Below, one piece after another: positions 38,833 through 47,974 of a stretch of 64,000 nucleotides of DNA. Position 1 is the first letter of the stretch. Every line of letters begins with the position of its first letter. The stretch covers positions 124,001-188,000 of the forward strand of contig NZ_CAAF010000004.1 in NCBI RefSeq assembly GCF_000359125.1, in the 5' to 3' direction. This DNA comes from Mesorhizobium sp. STM 4661 (lineage in GTDB: Bacteria > Pseudomonadota > Alphaproteobacteria > Rhizobiales > Rhizobiaceae). The translations under genes were made by a program, and so were the position numbers. The notes beneath the pieces are model-generated. The model saw only the letters and a list, made by a program, of their open reading frames with translations. It did not search any database and had not been told where the DNA came from.

Positions 38833-39726
38833 ATGACGGAGATCGCCGCCACCGCCGAAATGCAGGCCGCGCTGCTTTCGAGGGCGCTGCCCTATATGCA
38901 GCGCTACGAGAACAAGACGGTGGTGGTGAAATATGGCGGCCATGCCATGGGCGACATCGAGCTCGGCAAGGCCTTTGCCCGCGACATCGCGCTGTTGAAG
39001 CAATCCGGCGTCAACCCGATCGTGGTGCATGGCGGCGGGCCGCAGATCGGCGCGATGCTGACCAAGATGGGCATCGAATCGAAGTTCGAGGGCGGCCTGC
39101 GCGTCACCGACCAGAAGACCGTAGAGATCGTCGAGATGGTGCTGGCCGGCTCGATCAACAAGGAGATCGTGGCGCTGATCAACGCCGAGGGCGAGTGGGC
39201 GATCGGCCTGTGCGGCAAGGACGGCAACATGGTTTTCGCCGAGAAGGCGCGCAAGACCATGATTGACCCGGACTCCAACATCGAGCGCGTGCTCGATCTC
39301 GGCTTCGTCGGCGAGCCGGTCGAGGTCGACCGCACATTGCTCGACCTTCTGGCGCGTTCCGAAATGATCCCGGTGCTGGCGCCGGTGGCGCCCGGCCGCG
39401 ACGGCCACACATACAATATCAATGCCGACACTTTTGCCGGCGCCATCGCCGGCGCCTGCCAGGCGACACGCCTGCTGTTCCTGACCGATGTGCCCGGCGT
39501 GCTCGACAAGAACAAGAAGCTGATTGACGAATTGACGGTCGCCGAGGCGAAAGCCCTGATCAAGGACGGCACGGTGTCGGGCGGCATGATCCCCAAGGTC
39601 GAGACCTGCATCGAGGCGATCGAGCGCGGCGTCGAAGGCGTCGTCATCCTGAACGGCAAGACGCCGCATTCGGTGCTGCTCGAACTGTTCACCGAACACG
39701 GCGCCGGCACGCTGATCGTGCCGTGA
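38833..39726 (+). CDS. argB: Acetylglutamate kinase
   Basis: 297 aa, second step of arginine biosynthesis. The kinase fold shows [10 protein letters not shown] with the phosphate-binding Lys, [23 protein letters not shown] for acetylglutamate binding, and [10 protein letters not shown]. The first ~25 residues form the N-terminal helix typical of arginine-regulated hexameric NAGK. The stop is followed at once by a perfect hairpin at 39730. Confidence 0.97.
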   Translation: MTEIAATAEMQAALLSRALPYMQRYENKTVVVKYGGHAMGDIELGKAFARDIALLKQSGVNPIVVHGGGPQIGAMLTKMGIESKFEGGLRVTDQKTVEIVEMVLAGSINKEIVALINAEGEWAIGLCGKDGNMVFAEKARKTMIDPDSNIERVLDLGFVGEPVEVDRTLLDLLARSEMIPVLAPVAPGRDGHTYNINADTFAGAIAGACQATRLLFLTDVPGVLDKNKKLIDELTVAEAKALIKDGTVSGGMIPKVETCIEAIERGVEGVVILNGKTPHSVLLELFTEHGAGTLIVP

Positions 39727-39729
39727 CCG

Positions 39730-39755
39730 TCGACTGGCCGCTCGCCGCCAGTCGA
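39730..39755. terminator. Perfect hairpin between convergent argB and RidA genes
   Basis: TCGACTGGC (39730-39738), 8-nt loop, GCCAGTCGA (39747-39755). It fills the whole 29-bp gap between the convergent stops. It lacks a T-run, so it is a candidate bidirectional terminator or mRNA-end stabiliser. Confidence 0.55.
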
Positions 39756-40154
39756 TCAGCTGGGCTGAGGAAGGCGCGCGATGACCTTTATTTCAAAATC
39801 GAAGCCCGCCAGCCAATTCACGCCCACCGCGGTCCAGTTCGGATAGGGCGGTTCACCGATCACCTTCAGCCGAACGGCGTTAATCGCCTCCCACTGCGCG
39901 GCCGGATCGGTGTGGAAAGTTGTCACGTCGACAATGTCGTCGAACGTGCAACCGGCGGCCTTCAGCACTGCCGCGAGATTGTCGAAGGCAAGCTGGACCT
40001 GCTTTCCAAAGACCGGCTCGGGCGACCCGTCCTCGCGGCTGCCGACTTGGCCAGAGACGAACAGAAAGTCGCCTGAGCGGATTGCCGCCGAATAGCGGTT
40101 GATCTCGTAGAGGGCCTGCCGACCGGCAGGGAAGATCGCGTCGCGTTTGGTCAT
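39756..40154 (-). CDS. RidA/YjgF/TdcF family protein
   Basis: 132 aa, a little longer than classical RidA (~128). It includes YSAAIRSGDFLFVSGQVG, QLAFDNLAAVLKAAGC and DDIVDVTTFHTD. The usual C-terminal Arg-containing motif (RxxVxxx) is not obvious: the segment reads PPYPNWTAVGVNWLAGFDFEIKV, so imine deaminase activity is uncertain and it may belong to a non-archetypal Rid group. Upstream lie three palindromic CATACG sites, suggesting tight repression by an unlinked regulator. Confidence 0.88.
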   Translation of the reverse strand: MTKRDAIFPAGRQALYEINRYSAAIRSGDFLFVSGQVGSREDGSPEPVFGKQVQLAFDNLAAVLKAAGCTFDDIVDVTTFHTDPAAQWEAINAVRLKVIGEPPYPNWTAVGVNWLAGFDFEIKVIARLPQPS

Positions 40155-40197
40155 TATTCACTCCGTTTCAAACAAGACAGGCCAGGACGGTCATTGA

Positions 40198-40263
40198 CAT
40201 ACGCCCCGTATCTCCGAAGTGGGTGCATACGCTCCGTATGTCAATACGCATACGTTGCGTATG
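40198..40263 (-). promoter_or_regulatory. Three tandem CATACG-N3-CGTATG palindromes upstream of the RidA gene
   Basis: ATACG-CCC-CGTAT at 40199-40211, CATACG-CTC-CGTATG at 40226-40240 and CATACG-TTG-CGTATG at 40249-40263. On the minus strand a TTGACA hexamer (40244-40239) overlaps the middle site, so binding would occlude a promoter firing toward the RidA gene. No regulator gene is adjacent. Confidence 0.75.
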
Positions 40264-40286
40264 TTATGAAAATTACCCAGGGCCGG

Positions 40287-41835
40287 TCAGCCGCCCGGCG
40301 AAATCGTAATCTCAGACGCTGTCAGCTTGCGCGCCGGGCGCACGAACACCATCGATTCCTCTTCCTCGTCCTGCGGCGCGCCCCAGAATTCGGCGAGCGT
40401 CGGGCCGTCCTTCAGGCGCCGGTCACGGGCCAGAAAGCCCCAGACTTCGCGGAACCAGACGCGGCGGCCCATTCGCGTATACCAGCGCATCGAATGGCGC
40501 TGTTCCGGATCCTTGTGGAACAGGATGCGCGCCAGGGCCTTCGGCCGCGACTGCACCGCAAGCTCGATCAGCTTGACGCTGAAGAACAGCATCCAGGGCT
40601 TCAACCGGGTCATGTGCAGCACCTGGTGCTTGTAGTCCCACAGGCGCACGTCCTGCTGGATCACCTTGCGGTCGCTGGCAATGCGGAAGAATGGCGTCCA
40701 GCGGTGCGGGGTGACATAGAGTGCCTGGATCTGGTCCGGGTCATAGGCGATGAGCTGGCGGAAGCCGCGCCAAAGATCGCGAAAACCCTCGTCCTCGAAG
40801 CCCGCCACCCAGGTCGCCATCGACAAGATGCCGTTGAGCCGCAGCAGCCGGATCGCTTCGCGGTCGGACGAGGTGCTGCCGCCCTTGCGGATCAATGCAA
40901 GCGTCTTTTGGTCGGTGTTTTCCATGCCGAGCAGCCAACGGATGACACCGGCCTTGCGATAGAGGTGCAAGATGTCGGCGTCGCGGACGATGTCGTCGGC
41001 GCGGGTGGAACCGACGATCAGCACCGGCACGTTCTGCGCAATCATGGCATCGAGAAAGGCGCGCCAGGCCTTTTTCGAAACGGTCGGATTCTCATCGGCC
41101 AGATTGATCAGTTCGACGCCATGCTCGCGGTGCAGCCAGGCGATCTCCTGTGCGAATCTTTTGGGATCGCGGTGCCGCCAGCGTGTCCAGAAGCCACGTT
41201 GGCCGCAATAATTGCACAGATGCGGGCAGCCTCGCGAAAACTGCATGACCACGGCGCGCTTGCCGCCCCAGTAGCTGTAACGGCTGTGATCGATCAATTC
41301 CCAGCCGACGCGACAGGCATCGAGGTCGGCGATCGTCATCGCCGGCCTTGTAGCAAAGGGGCGCCGCAAATCGTCGCGAAAGGCGATGCCGGCGACATCG
41401 GAGAGCGGCTTGCGCCTTGCCAGCGTCTCGACCAGCGCGACAATGGTCGCCTCACCCTCGCCACGCACGATGAAGTCGAACACATCCGTTTCCGCGAGAA
41501 TGTCACGCCAGTGATAGGTCGGGAACACGCCGCCATAGATGACGATCGTCGCCGGAGCGTGGCCCTTGACCATCCCGGCGATGTGCAAGGCCGTCGGATG
41601 CGCCGAGGTCGAACCGGAATGACCAATCAAAAATGCAATCGGGACGGTCGCGCAAGGCGTCGTGGACGAGCGTGGCGAGCGGCATCGGCCCGAACTCGGC
41701 GTCGACGAGCCGTACCTGATGGCCGGCATCGATCAGCGGCCCGCCTAATGCCAGCAGGCCGAGCGGCGGTAGATGGTCGTCGGGCACGCGGCTGCCGATG
41801 GCGGTGTGCGGCGGATTGACGAGGACGATTTTCAT
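40287..41835 (-). pseudogene. B12-binding radical SAM protein, BchE-like, frameshifted
   Basis: The first frame (start 41835) encodes the N-terminal cobalamin-binding domain, MKIVLVNPPHTAIGSR to DALRDRPD; near 41637 the frame shifts by one base (an extra A on the plus strand) and continues AFLIGHSGSTSAHPT through the radical SAM domain, whose CPHLCNYC cluster motif lies near residue 206, then GQRGFWTRWRHRD. Corrected length is 515 aa. It resembles anaerobic Mg-protoporphyrin ester cyclases, but no bacteriochlorophyll genes are nearby, so the reaction is unknown. Pseudogene or base-calling error. Confidence 0.8.
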
Positions 41836-41949
41836 GGCGGACCTTTGGCAATGGCGGTCCGCATGTCCTAGTCGGCGATCTGGATCCGGAATTGGCCCGG
41901 TTCAGCAGTTTGCGTGCAGCTTTTCCGCAGAAATGCTCCGCGGCGGCTT

Positions 41950-42432
41950 CTACTTCCGGAGATGCCCGAGCGGCACATGGCCCGGCCCCTTGATGTTCTG
42001 CAGCACAAGCTGCGTGTGGACATCGCGCACGCCGGCAAGCCGCATCAGCCGGTGCATGACGAAGGCGTTGAGCTCGTCGACCGACGGCACCATCACATGC
42101 AGCAGGAAATCGTGCTCGCCGGTCATCGTCCAGCATGACGAGACCTCGTCCATGCGCTGCACGGCGGCAATGAAGCTTTCGGGCGAGCCATCGCTGTGGC
42201 TGACCAGACGCACCTGGATGAAGACCTCGACCATCAGGCCGACGGCGCGGCGGCTGAGCACGGCAGTAAAGCCCTTGATGATGCCGGCGCTTTGCAGGGC
42301 CTCGAAGCGGCGGGCGCAAGGCGTCGTCGACAGGCCGATCTGCTCGGCCAATTCGGATACCGGCTTGCGGCCGTCGCGCTGCAGGATATCGAGCATCTTG
42401 ATCTCGAAATCGTCAAACTGAGGCATTTTCAC
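41950..42432 (-). CDS. Lrp/AsnC family transcriptional regulator
   Basis: 160 aa. An N-terminal HTH_AsnC (DFEIKMLDILQRDGRKPVSELAEQIGLS to RRFEALQSAGIIKG, cut here) is followed by the RAM ligand domain (VFIQVRLVSHSDG, VMHRLMRLAGVRDVHTQLVLQ). It is divergent from the phenylalanine hydroxylase gene, the typical arrangement for a local activator or repressor of phhA responding to an aromatic amino acid. The ligand is inferred from context. Confidence 0.93.
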   Translation of the reverse strand: MKMPQFDDFEIKMLDILQRDGRKPVSELAEQIGLSTTPCARRFEALQSAGIIKGFTAVLSRRAVGLMVEVFIQVRLVSHSDGSPESFIAAVQRMDEVSSCWTMTGEHDFLLHVMVPSVDELNAFVMHRLMRLAGVRDVHTQLVLQNIKGPGHVPLGHLRK

Positions 42433-42494
42433 TCTCCAACAGCTCTGTGATGGTGAGTTTTACCTCAAACCCTGCGTTCAAGCCATCATCAAGG

Positions 42495-42517
42495 CGGATT
42501 TGCCTCACCGGATTTGC
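42495..42517. promoter_or_regulatory. CGGATTTGC direct repeat in the lrp-phhA promoter region
   Basis: CGGATTTGC occurs at 42495-42503 and 42509-42517, a 14-bp period, in the 135-bp gap between the divergent Lrp-type and phhA genes. A nearby GGTGAGTTTTACC (42455-42467) is partly symmetric. These are candidate Lrp-family contacts; evidence is positional. Confidence 0.35.
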
Positions 42518-42567
42518 GTAACCTTTGACGGGAAGCCCACCGGCCACAAATTGCGAGGAGAACAGCC

Positions 42568-43401
42568 GTGACAATGAGCGTTGCCGACTACGCCAGGGAG
42601 TGTGCCGCGCAAGGGCTGCGCGGCGACTATTCGGTCTGCCGTGCCGATTTCACGGTGGCGCAGGGGTACGACTACAGCGCCGACGAGCAGGCGGTGTGGC
42701 GCACGCTGTGCGACCGCCAGACGAAACTGACTCGCAAGCTGGCGCATCATTCCTATCTCGACGGTGTCGCCGCACTTGGTCTTCTCGACCAGATCCCGGA
42801 TTTCGGCGCGGTCAGTAAAAAGCTGCGCAAGCTCACCGGCTGGGAAATCGTCGCCGTGCCCGGTCTTATTCCCGCAGCACCTTTCTTCGACCACCTCGCC
42901 CACCGCCGCTTCCCGGTCACCAACTGGCTGCGGACGCGCCAGGAGCTCGACTACATCGTCGAACCGGACATGTTCCATGATTTCTTCGGCCACGTGCCGG
43001 CGCTGACGCAGCCGGTCTTCGCCGACTTCATGCAGATCTATGGCGAGAAGGCCGAGGATGTGATCGCGCTCGGCGGCGACGAGATGATCACCCGGCTCTA
43101 TTGGTACACCGCCGAATACGGACTGATGCAGGAAGCCGGCCAACCGCTAAAGGCGTTCGGCGCCGGGCTGATGTCGTCCTTCACCGAACTGCAATTCGCC
43201 GTCGAAAGCAGGGATGCGCATCATGTCGCCTTCGATCTGGAAACGGTGATGCGCACCGGCTACGAGATCGACAAGTTCCAACGTGCCTATTTCGTGCTGC
43301 CGTCCTTCGACGCCTTGCGCGACGTGTTCCAGACCGCCGACATGGCCGGCATCGTCGGACGTAACAAGGGCAAGCCTGCGCTCGACCCGGCAACCGTCTG
43401 A
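42568..43401 (+). CDS. phhA: Phenylalanine 4-monooxygenase
   Basis: 277 aa iron- and pterin-dependent hydroxylase converting phenylalanine to tyrosine. The iron site is HDFFGH (two His) with Glu in YWYTAEYGL; RQTKLTRKLAHHSYLDG and FEVIAVPGLIP-like GWEIVAVPGLIP support the family. The start GTG 42568 follows GCGAGGAGAAC; ATG 42574 is possible. The divergent Lrp gene likely regulates it. Confidence 0.95.
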   Translation: MTMSVADYARECAAQGLRGDYSVCRADFTVAQGYDYSADEQAVWRTLCDRQTKLTRKLAHHSYLDGVAALGLLDQIPDFGAVSKKLRKLTGWEIVAVPGLIPAAPFFDHLAHRRFPVTNWLRTRQELDYIVEPDMFHDFFGHVPALTQPVFADFMQIYGEKAEDVIALGGDEMITRLYWYTAEYGLMQEAGQPLKAFGAGLMSSFTELQFAVESRDAHHVAFDLETVMRTGYEIDKFQRAYFVLPSFDALRDVFQTADMAGIVGRNKGKPALDPATV

Positions 43402-43422
43402 AAGCTCAGCCGGCCTCTGCCT

Positions 43423-43530
43423 TCAGCCGGCAAGCTGCTCGCGCTGAAGGTGGAGCGCCGATGTCGTGAACCGCAGGATCGTGGCCAGCTCGGCGTCGCT
43501 GAAGGCGGCGATGACCTTGAGCGGAACCAT
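43423..43530 (-). CDS. 35-aa ORF coupled to the GMC oxidoreductase gene
   Basis: Its ATG shares the A of the upstream TGA (TGATG), implying translational reinitiation. The peptide is MVPLKVIAAFSDAELATI then LRFTTSALHLQREQLAG: a short amphipathic, possibly helical sequence without a TM or cofactor motif. I do not recognise it. It may be a real small protein, a remnant of a longer gene or chance. Confidence 0.35.
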   Translation of the reverse strand: MVPLKVIAAFSDAELATILRFTTSALHLQREQLAG

Positions 43531-44969
43531 CAGACGGTGATCAGCTTGCTGAGATGATCGCCCAGCCGGCAGGCCAATGCGGTGATCGTGGCCGTCGGGT
43601 TGCATTCGCCCGATGTGCAGAACACCGAGGAGCCGCCGACATAGAGATTGTCCATGCCGTGCACCTTTGAATTCGCGTCGACCACGCTCCTGGTCACGTC
43701 GGTGCCCATGCGCGTGCCGCCCATATGGTGGTGACCGGCCAGCTCCTCATTCGTCGGATAATCCCCGCCATTGACGATCCAGTCGGCGATGCGGACCCGG
43801 CCGAGATTCTTCTCGACAAGCGTCGTGCCGAACAACCTCAATCCCTCCAGCAGGGTGCGGTGTTCCATCTCCGACTTCTTCCAGTGCAGTTCGATGCGCG
43901 GCACGCCGGCATGGTCGACATCGGTTTTCGACAGTTTGATCCGGTTCGACGCCTGCGGCGCCTGTTCCCAGGCGACATAGAGCTGGGCGGCGCAGCGCAG
44001 GTTCTGGCTGAGCTGGTAGGCCACCCATTCGGCCATGTCGGGTGCGGTGCAAGCGAGGTCGGCGACCAGGCTTTTGATGCCCGCATAGGGCGTCTCGATC
44101 AGCCGGATGCCGAAATTCATGATCTTCAGGCGCTCCATGGCGGCGAGCGTCGGCGAGAAGAAAGCCTCGTTGGTGGCATCGACTTCGAACTCGCTGTAGT
44201 CGGCGAGAATGGCATTGCCGCCCTCGAAGGTCGGGTGCTCCATCCAGTAGCGGCCGAGCGCCGCGGCGTTCGGCACCACGCCGCCGTTCGAGCGCTGGTT
44301 CGACCACAGCAGCAGCCGCGAATTCTCCAGCCCGCCGGTGCAGACGATGAAATAGTCGGCAGTGAAGGACCCGACATCCTGCCCGCTCGACCATAATTTG
44401 GCGCCGGTCACTCGTCTGCCGTCGCCGGCAAGCTCGGCTGCGTAGGTGTTGAGCACGACGGCGATGTTCTTGCTCTTGTCGAGTTCGTCGGCATATTTTT
44501 CGCCGAAGCGCACGGCCGGGCTCTTGATCAGCTGCACCCAGCGAATGTCGTCCGAGATCGACACATCCGGGCGGAAGTCGGGAAGTTCGAGAATGTCGTG
44601 GACTTCGGGCAGATAGGGCTCGATATCGGCGCGGCTTATCGGCCAGCCGGTATCCGGCGCCCAGGCCTTCGGCTCGAAATCCTGTTTGTCGAGCACCCGG
44701 CACCAGCCGGCCCAGTGATTGGAGCTGCCGCCGAGGAAACGCAGCCGGGTGATGTCGAGATCGAAATAGGGATCGCCGACCGTGCTGCCACGATAGAAAT
44801 CCTGCGAATCATCGCTGAACTCGCGCGAACCAGCCTCAAGCACCACAACCGGAATGCCGGCGGCGCCAAGCTTCCTGGCGATCGTGGTGCCGGCCGGCCC
44901 GGAGCCAAGAATGCAGACCTTGGGGGTGAAATTGGTTGCGCGAAACGCCTCGTAGCTGTCGAAGATCAT
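43530..44969 (-). CDS. GMC-family FAD-dependent oxidoreductase
   Basis: 479 aa. The FAD site CILGSGPAGTTIARKL is near the N-terminus; GGSSNHWAGWC follows, and the C-terminal region has HHHMGGTRMG and GGSSVFCTSGECNPTATITALA with the catalytic His/Asn region of glucose-methanol-choline enzymes. ATG 44969 overlaps the stop of a 56-aa Tat-type ORF (ATGA). Together they resemble a membrane- or periplasm-targeted sugar/alcohol dehydrogenase in which the small subunit carries the export signal. Confidence 0.9.
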   Translation of the reverse strand: MIFDSYEAFRATNFTPKVCILGSGPAGTTIARKLGAAGIPVVVLEAGSREFSDDSQDFYRGSTVGDPYFDLDITRLRFLGGSSNHWAGWCRVLDKQDFEPKAWAPDTGWPISRADIEPYLPEVHDILELPDFRPDVSISDDIRWVQLIKSPAVRFGEKYADELDKSKNIAVVLNTYAAELAGDGRRVTGAKLWSSGQDVGSFTADYFIVCTGGLENSRLLLWSNQRSNGGVVPNAAALGRYWMEHPTFEGGNAILADYSEFEVDATNEAFFSPTLAAMERLKIMNFGIRLIETPYAGIKSLVADLACTAPDMAEWVAYQLSQNLRCAAQLYVAWEQAPQASNRIKLSKTDVDHAGVPRIELHWKKSEMEHRTLLEGLRLFGTTLVEKNLGRVRIADWIVNGGDYPTNEELAGHHHMGGTRMGTDVTRSVVDANSKVHGMDNLYVGGSSVFCTSGECNPTATITALACRLGDHLSKLITV

Positions 44970-45136
44970 ACGAGATCGCTCCGCTTCAGGATCCACCCAT
45001 TGATCTCGACGATCGCGTCCGGATCGGCATTGGAGGAGGTGGTCTCGGGCAGTCCGCGGAACAGCGACAGGGTCGGCAACACGATCAGCGCCTGCATGAT
45101 CGCGCGGCGTGATATCTTTTTGGTGAAGAAACTCAT
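44966..45136 (-). CDS. 56-aa Tat-signal-like companion of the GMC oxidoreductase
   Basis: MSFFTKKISRRAIMQALIVLP, with an S-R-R-x-I/F-like twin-arginine start and an adjacent hydrophobic stretch (IMQALIVLPTLSLF), then a short tail ending EINGWILKRSDLV. ATG 45136 is chosen; its stop overlaps the GMC start. Small Tat-bearing subunits export cofactor-loaded partners in several dehydrogenase complexes, so a hitchhiker role is a reasonable inference. It is much shorter than classical gluconate dehydrogenase subunit 3. Confidence 0.55.
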   Translation of the reverse strand: MSFFTKKISRRAIMQALIVLPTLSLFRGLPETTSSNADPDAIVEINGWILKRSDLV

Positions 45137-45292
45137 GATACGTCTCTCGATTGGGGCTTCGATCCACGCATGGCTTTCCCTCAACGGCACATGCCCGCCA
45201 AGAGAAGCCAAATCCGTGCCAAGCCTAGCTGGAAACCTGCTTCAAGCGTGTGAACGGGCGGCATGAATGCAAACAGGGTTAGAATTGTCCTA

Positions 45293-45394
45293 ATGCATGT
45301 CGCGCAAAAGTGCGCAGCGGTTTCGCGATAACGACATGCATACAAAAAGACCTTAAAGAGCGTCGCATGAATCCGTTCAAATGCGACGCGCTTT
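45293..45394. repeat. Two rhizobial palindromes between GMC and diguanylate cyclase genes
   Basis: ATGCATGTCG(c)GCAAAAGTGC...GACATGCAT (45293-45341) and AAAGAGCGTCGCAT...ATGCGACGCGCTTT (45355-45394). The GCAAAAGTGCGCAGCGGTTT core is shared in type with the copy at 47975. The 275-bp gap holds nothing else recognisable. Confidence 0.75.
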
Positions 45395-45411
45395 AATAGC
45401 CAGAATTGCTC

Positions 45412-46173
45412 TCACGCCGCCTCGGAGATGTCGTTGTCCAGGATGGTCAGATTGCGGCCGCGGTGCTTGGCCTGATAGAGGCGCTGATCGGCGGCGCGCA
45501 TCAGATCCGACACGGCGGCATCCTCGCCGCAGAGGGTGCCGCCGATGCTGACGGTGAGGGGTATGACCCGCTCGTCGACAGGCCGGAAGCGGATCAGTTC
45601 GACCTCACGGCGGATGCGCTCGGCGACGTGCTTGGCTTCCTGGTCGGTGGCGCCGACCAGGAACGCTGCGAATTCCTCGCCGCCGATGCGGCCAAGCGCG
45701 TCGCCGCCGCGCACACCGCGCTCGATCGCATTCGCGATCAGGAGCAGCGCGTCATCGCCGGTCAGATGACCGAAGCTGTCGTTGATCTTCTTGAAGTGGT
45801 CGGCGTCGATGATCAGTAACGCACCGCGATCGGATTTGCGCCGAGAGCCTTCGAGCGCGGCAAAGAAGCTCTCGCGGTTGAGCATGCCGGTCATGTCGTC
45901 GCGGCTCGCCTTCTCCGACAGGCGCCGGTGCGCGGCGGCGAGCTGGGCATGGGCGCGGGCGAGGTCGCGGTGAGCGCTTTTCAGCCTCTCGCCCTGCCAG
46001 AACGTGTAGGCGCCGGCGATCCATGCGAGAGCCAGCGGACAGACCGTGGATGTCAGCCAGATCGTGCGGTTGAACGGAAAGCCCATGGCCGGGACGACGA
46101 TCAGCGTCAACAGGAGCGAGGCCGCGACGGAGGCGAAAGCGACGGCGGCGGACTTTAGAAATATGCGGGTCAT
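45412..46173 (-). CDS. GGDEF-domain diguanylate cyclase, membrane-anchored
   Basis: 253 aa. Two hydrophobic segments at about 8-29 and 38-60, a short coiled coil (LKSAHRDLARAHAQLAAAHRRL), then a GGDEF domain starting DDMTGMLNRESFF. The active-site motif is GGEEF, and RGGD five residues before it is an intact inhibitory I-site, so the enzyme is predicted to make cyclic di-GMP with product inhibition. ATG 46173 starts MTRIFL; ATG 46185 is an alternative. No EAL domain is present. Confidence 0.92.
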   Translation of the reverse strand: MTRIFLKSAAVAFASVAASLLLTLIVVPAMGFPFNRTIWLTSTVCPLALAWIAGAYTFWQGERLKSAHRDLARAHAQLAAAHRRLSEKASRDDMTGMLNRESFFAALEGSRRKSDRGALLIIDADHFKKINDSFGHLTGDDALLLIANAIERGVRGGDALGRIGGEEFAAFLVGATDQEAKHVAERIRREVELIRFRPVDERVIPLTVSIGGTLCGEDAAVSDLMRAADQRLYQAKHRGRNLTILDNDISEAA

Positions 46174-46334
46174 CGCTTGCTCCACTGGATCGTCTGTGTG
46201 CCAGCAAGCCCTGAATGCGACCTTTCGGCGATGCCTAAAATTTGAATCGTGGCGCCATTTCCGCCACCCGTGACGCGCATAAGTTGTGGATAAGTCCTTG
46301 CCAAAAACGAATCGTTTCGTGCCATAAGGGTCGC

Positions 46335-47042
46335 ATGACCACGCTCCCCGACCCTGCCCGTTTTGCCCATGTCACCGACTGGGTGTTCGACCTCGACAAC
46401 ACGCTCTATCCGCATCATTCGAATCTGTTCTCGCAGATCGACGTGAAGATGACCGCCTATGTCGGAGAATTGCTGACCCTGCCGCGCGAGGATGCACGCA
46501 AGCTGCAGAAGGAACTCTACCAGGAATACGGCACGACGCTGAACGGCCTGATGACGCGCCATGGCATCGACCCCGACGACTTTCTCGAGAAGGTCCACGA
46601 CATCGACTATTCCTGGCTGGTGCCCGATCCGGTTCTCGGCACCGCGATCCGCCAGCTTCCCGGCCGCAAGTTCATTTTCACCAATGGCGACCGCAGGCAT
46701 GCCGAACGCACCGCGCGCCAACTCGGCATCCTCGAGCATTTCGACGATATTTTCGATATCATCGCCGCCGGGCTCACGCCAAAGCCGGCACGGCAGAGCT
46801 ATGAGAAATTTGCCGAACTCCACGCCATCACCGGCCACAATGCGGTGATGTTCGAGGATCTGGCCCGCAACCTGTCCGTGCCGAAATCGCTGGGCATGAC
46901 CACGGTGCTCGTGGTGCCGCGCAATTTCGAGCCGACCTTCTCGGAAATCTGGGAACGCGACCCGGCCAATGAGGACGATGTGGATTTCGTCACCGACGAT
47001 CTTGCCAGCTTCCTCACCGCGATCGTCGAAGTCACCGCTTGA
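46335..47042 (+). CDS. HAD-superfamily pyrimidine 5'-nucleotidase
   Basis: 235 aa. HAD motif I is DWVFDLDNTLYP, motif II FTNGDRRHAE (Thr/Asn), motif III Lys in LTPKPA, and motif IV FEDLARNL, the pattern of the SDT1/YjjG-like subgroup. AAGGG lies just before ATG 46335; the frame is open upstream to 46242. The gene precedes the convergent LOG protein by 12 bp. Nucleotide substrate preference is inferred from the family. Confidence 0.9.
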   Translation: MTTLPDPARFAHVTDWVFDLDNTLYPHHSNLFSQIDVKMTAYVGELLTLPREDARKLQKELYQEYGTTLNGLMTRHGIDPDDFLEKVHDIDYSWLVPDPVLGTAIRQLPGRKFIFTNGDRRHAERTARQLGILEHFDDIFDIIAAGLTPKPARQSYEKFAELHAITGHNAVMFEDLARNLSVPKSLGMTTVLVVPRNFEPTFSEIWERDPANEDDVDFVTDDLASFLTAIVEVTA

Positions 47043-47054
47043 TGTGGATGGTGT

Positions 47055-47894
47055 TCAGAGCTTGTAGAAGCGGCTGATGATCCCCCAGGCCTCGTCGGCG
47101 GTATCGACGAAATCGATGATGTCCTGGTCGCCGGGGGTGATGGTGCCCTGCTCGGCGAGGAAATCGAGATCGATTGCCTTTTTCCAGAACGCCTTGCCGA
47201 ACAGGATCACCGGCACGCGCTCCATGCGGCCGGTCTGGATCAGCGTCAGCGTCTCGAAGAATTCGTCCATCGTGCCGAAGCCGCCCGGGAAGACCGCAAC
47301 CGCCTTGGCGCGCATGACGAAATGCATCTTGCGGACCGCGAAATAGTGGAAGTTGAAGCAGAGCTCGGGCGTCACATAGGCGTTGGGCGCCTGCTCGTGC
47401 GGCAACACGATGTTGAGGCCGATCGACGGTGCGCCGACATCGTCGGCGCCACGGTTGCCGGCTTCCATGACGCCCGGCCCGCCGCCGGTCACCACGACGA
47501 ATTCGCGATAATAGGAAGCGGCCGACTGTTGCGAGCAGAGCCGGGCGAACTTGCGTGCCTCCTCGTAATATTTGCTGTTTTTCTCGAGGTTCTTCCTCTG
47601 CGTCTCGTTCTTGGCCGCCCAGGCTTCGCCGCCGGGCTCGGGAATGCGCGCGCCGCCGAACAGGATGACGGTCGAGCGGATGCCGCGTTCGGCCAGGATC
47701 ATCTCCGGCTTCAACAGTTCAAGCTGCAGCCTGACCGCGCGCAATTCGCGCCGCGTCATGAAGTCGGGGTCGTTCCAGGCCAGCCGGTAGGTATCGGCGC
47801 GCGTCTGCGGCGTGTCCGGCACGCTTTTCGACCGCTCCAGATCCTCGTCCGAATGCGGCAGCGGTGTCCACCCCGTCTTTTCCATAGGATTCAT
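47055..47894 (-). CDS. LOG family / Rossmann-fold nucleotide-binding protein
   Basis: 279 aa. The lysine-decarboxylase-like motif PGGFGTMDEFFE and GGGPGVMEAGNRGA identify the TIGR00730/LOG family. Short members are cytokinin-activating phosphoribohydrolases, but this is the longer type with ~75 extra N-terminal residues, whose substrate is not defined. It is divergent from dapD. Confidence 0.9.
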   Translation of the reverse strand: MNPMEKTGWTPLPHSDEDLERSKSVPDTPQTRADTYRLAWNDPDFMTRRELRAVRLQLELLKPEMILAERGIRSTVILFGGARIPEPGGEAWAAKNETQRKNLEKNSKYYEEARKFARLCSQQSAASYYREFVVVTGGGPGVMEAGNRGADDVGAPSIGLNIVLPHEQAPNAYVTPELCFNFHYFAVRKMHFVMRAKAVAVFPGGFGTMDEFFETLTLIQTGRMERVPVILFGKAFWKKAIDLDFLAEQGTITPGDQDIIDFVDTADEAWGIISRFYKL

Positions 47895-47974
47895 ATTGTT
47901 CTACCCGTCCAAACTCTTCACTTGCGCCGTCCGATGACGCAGCCGCGATTGACCCTCATGAAGCCTTCACTTAA

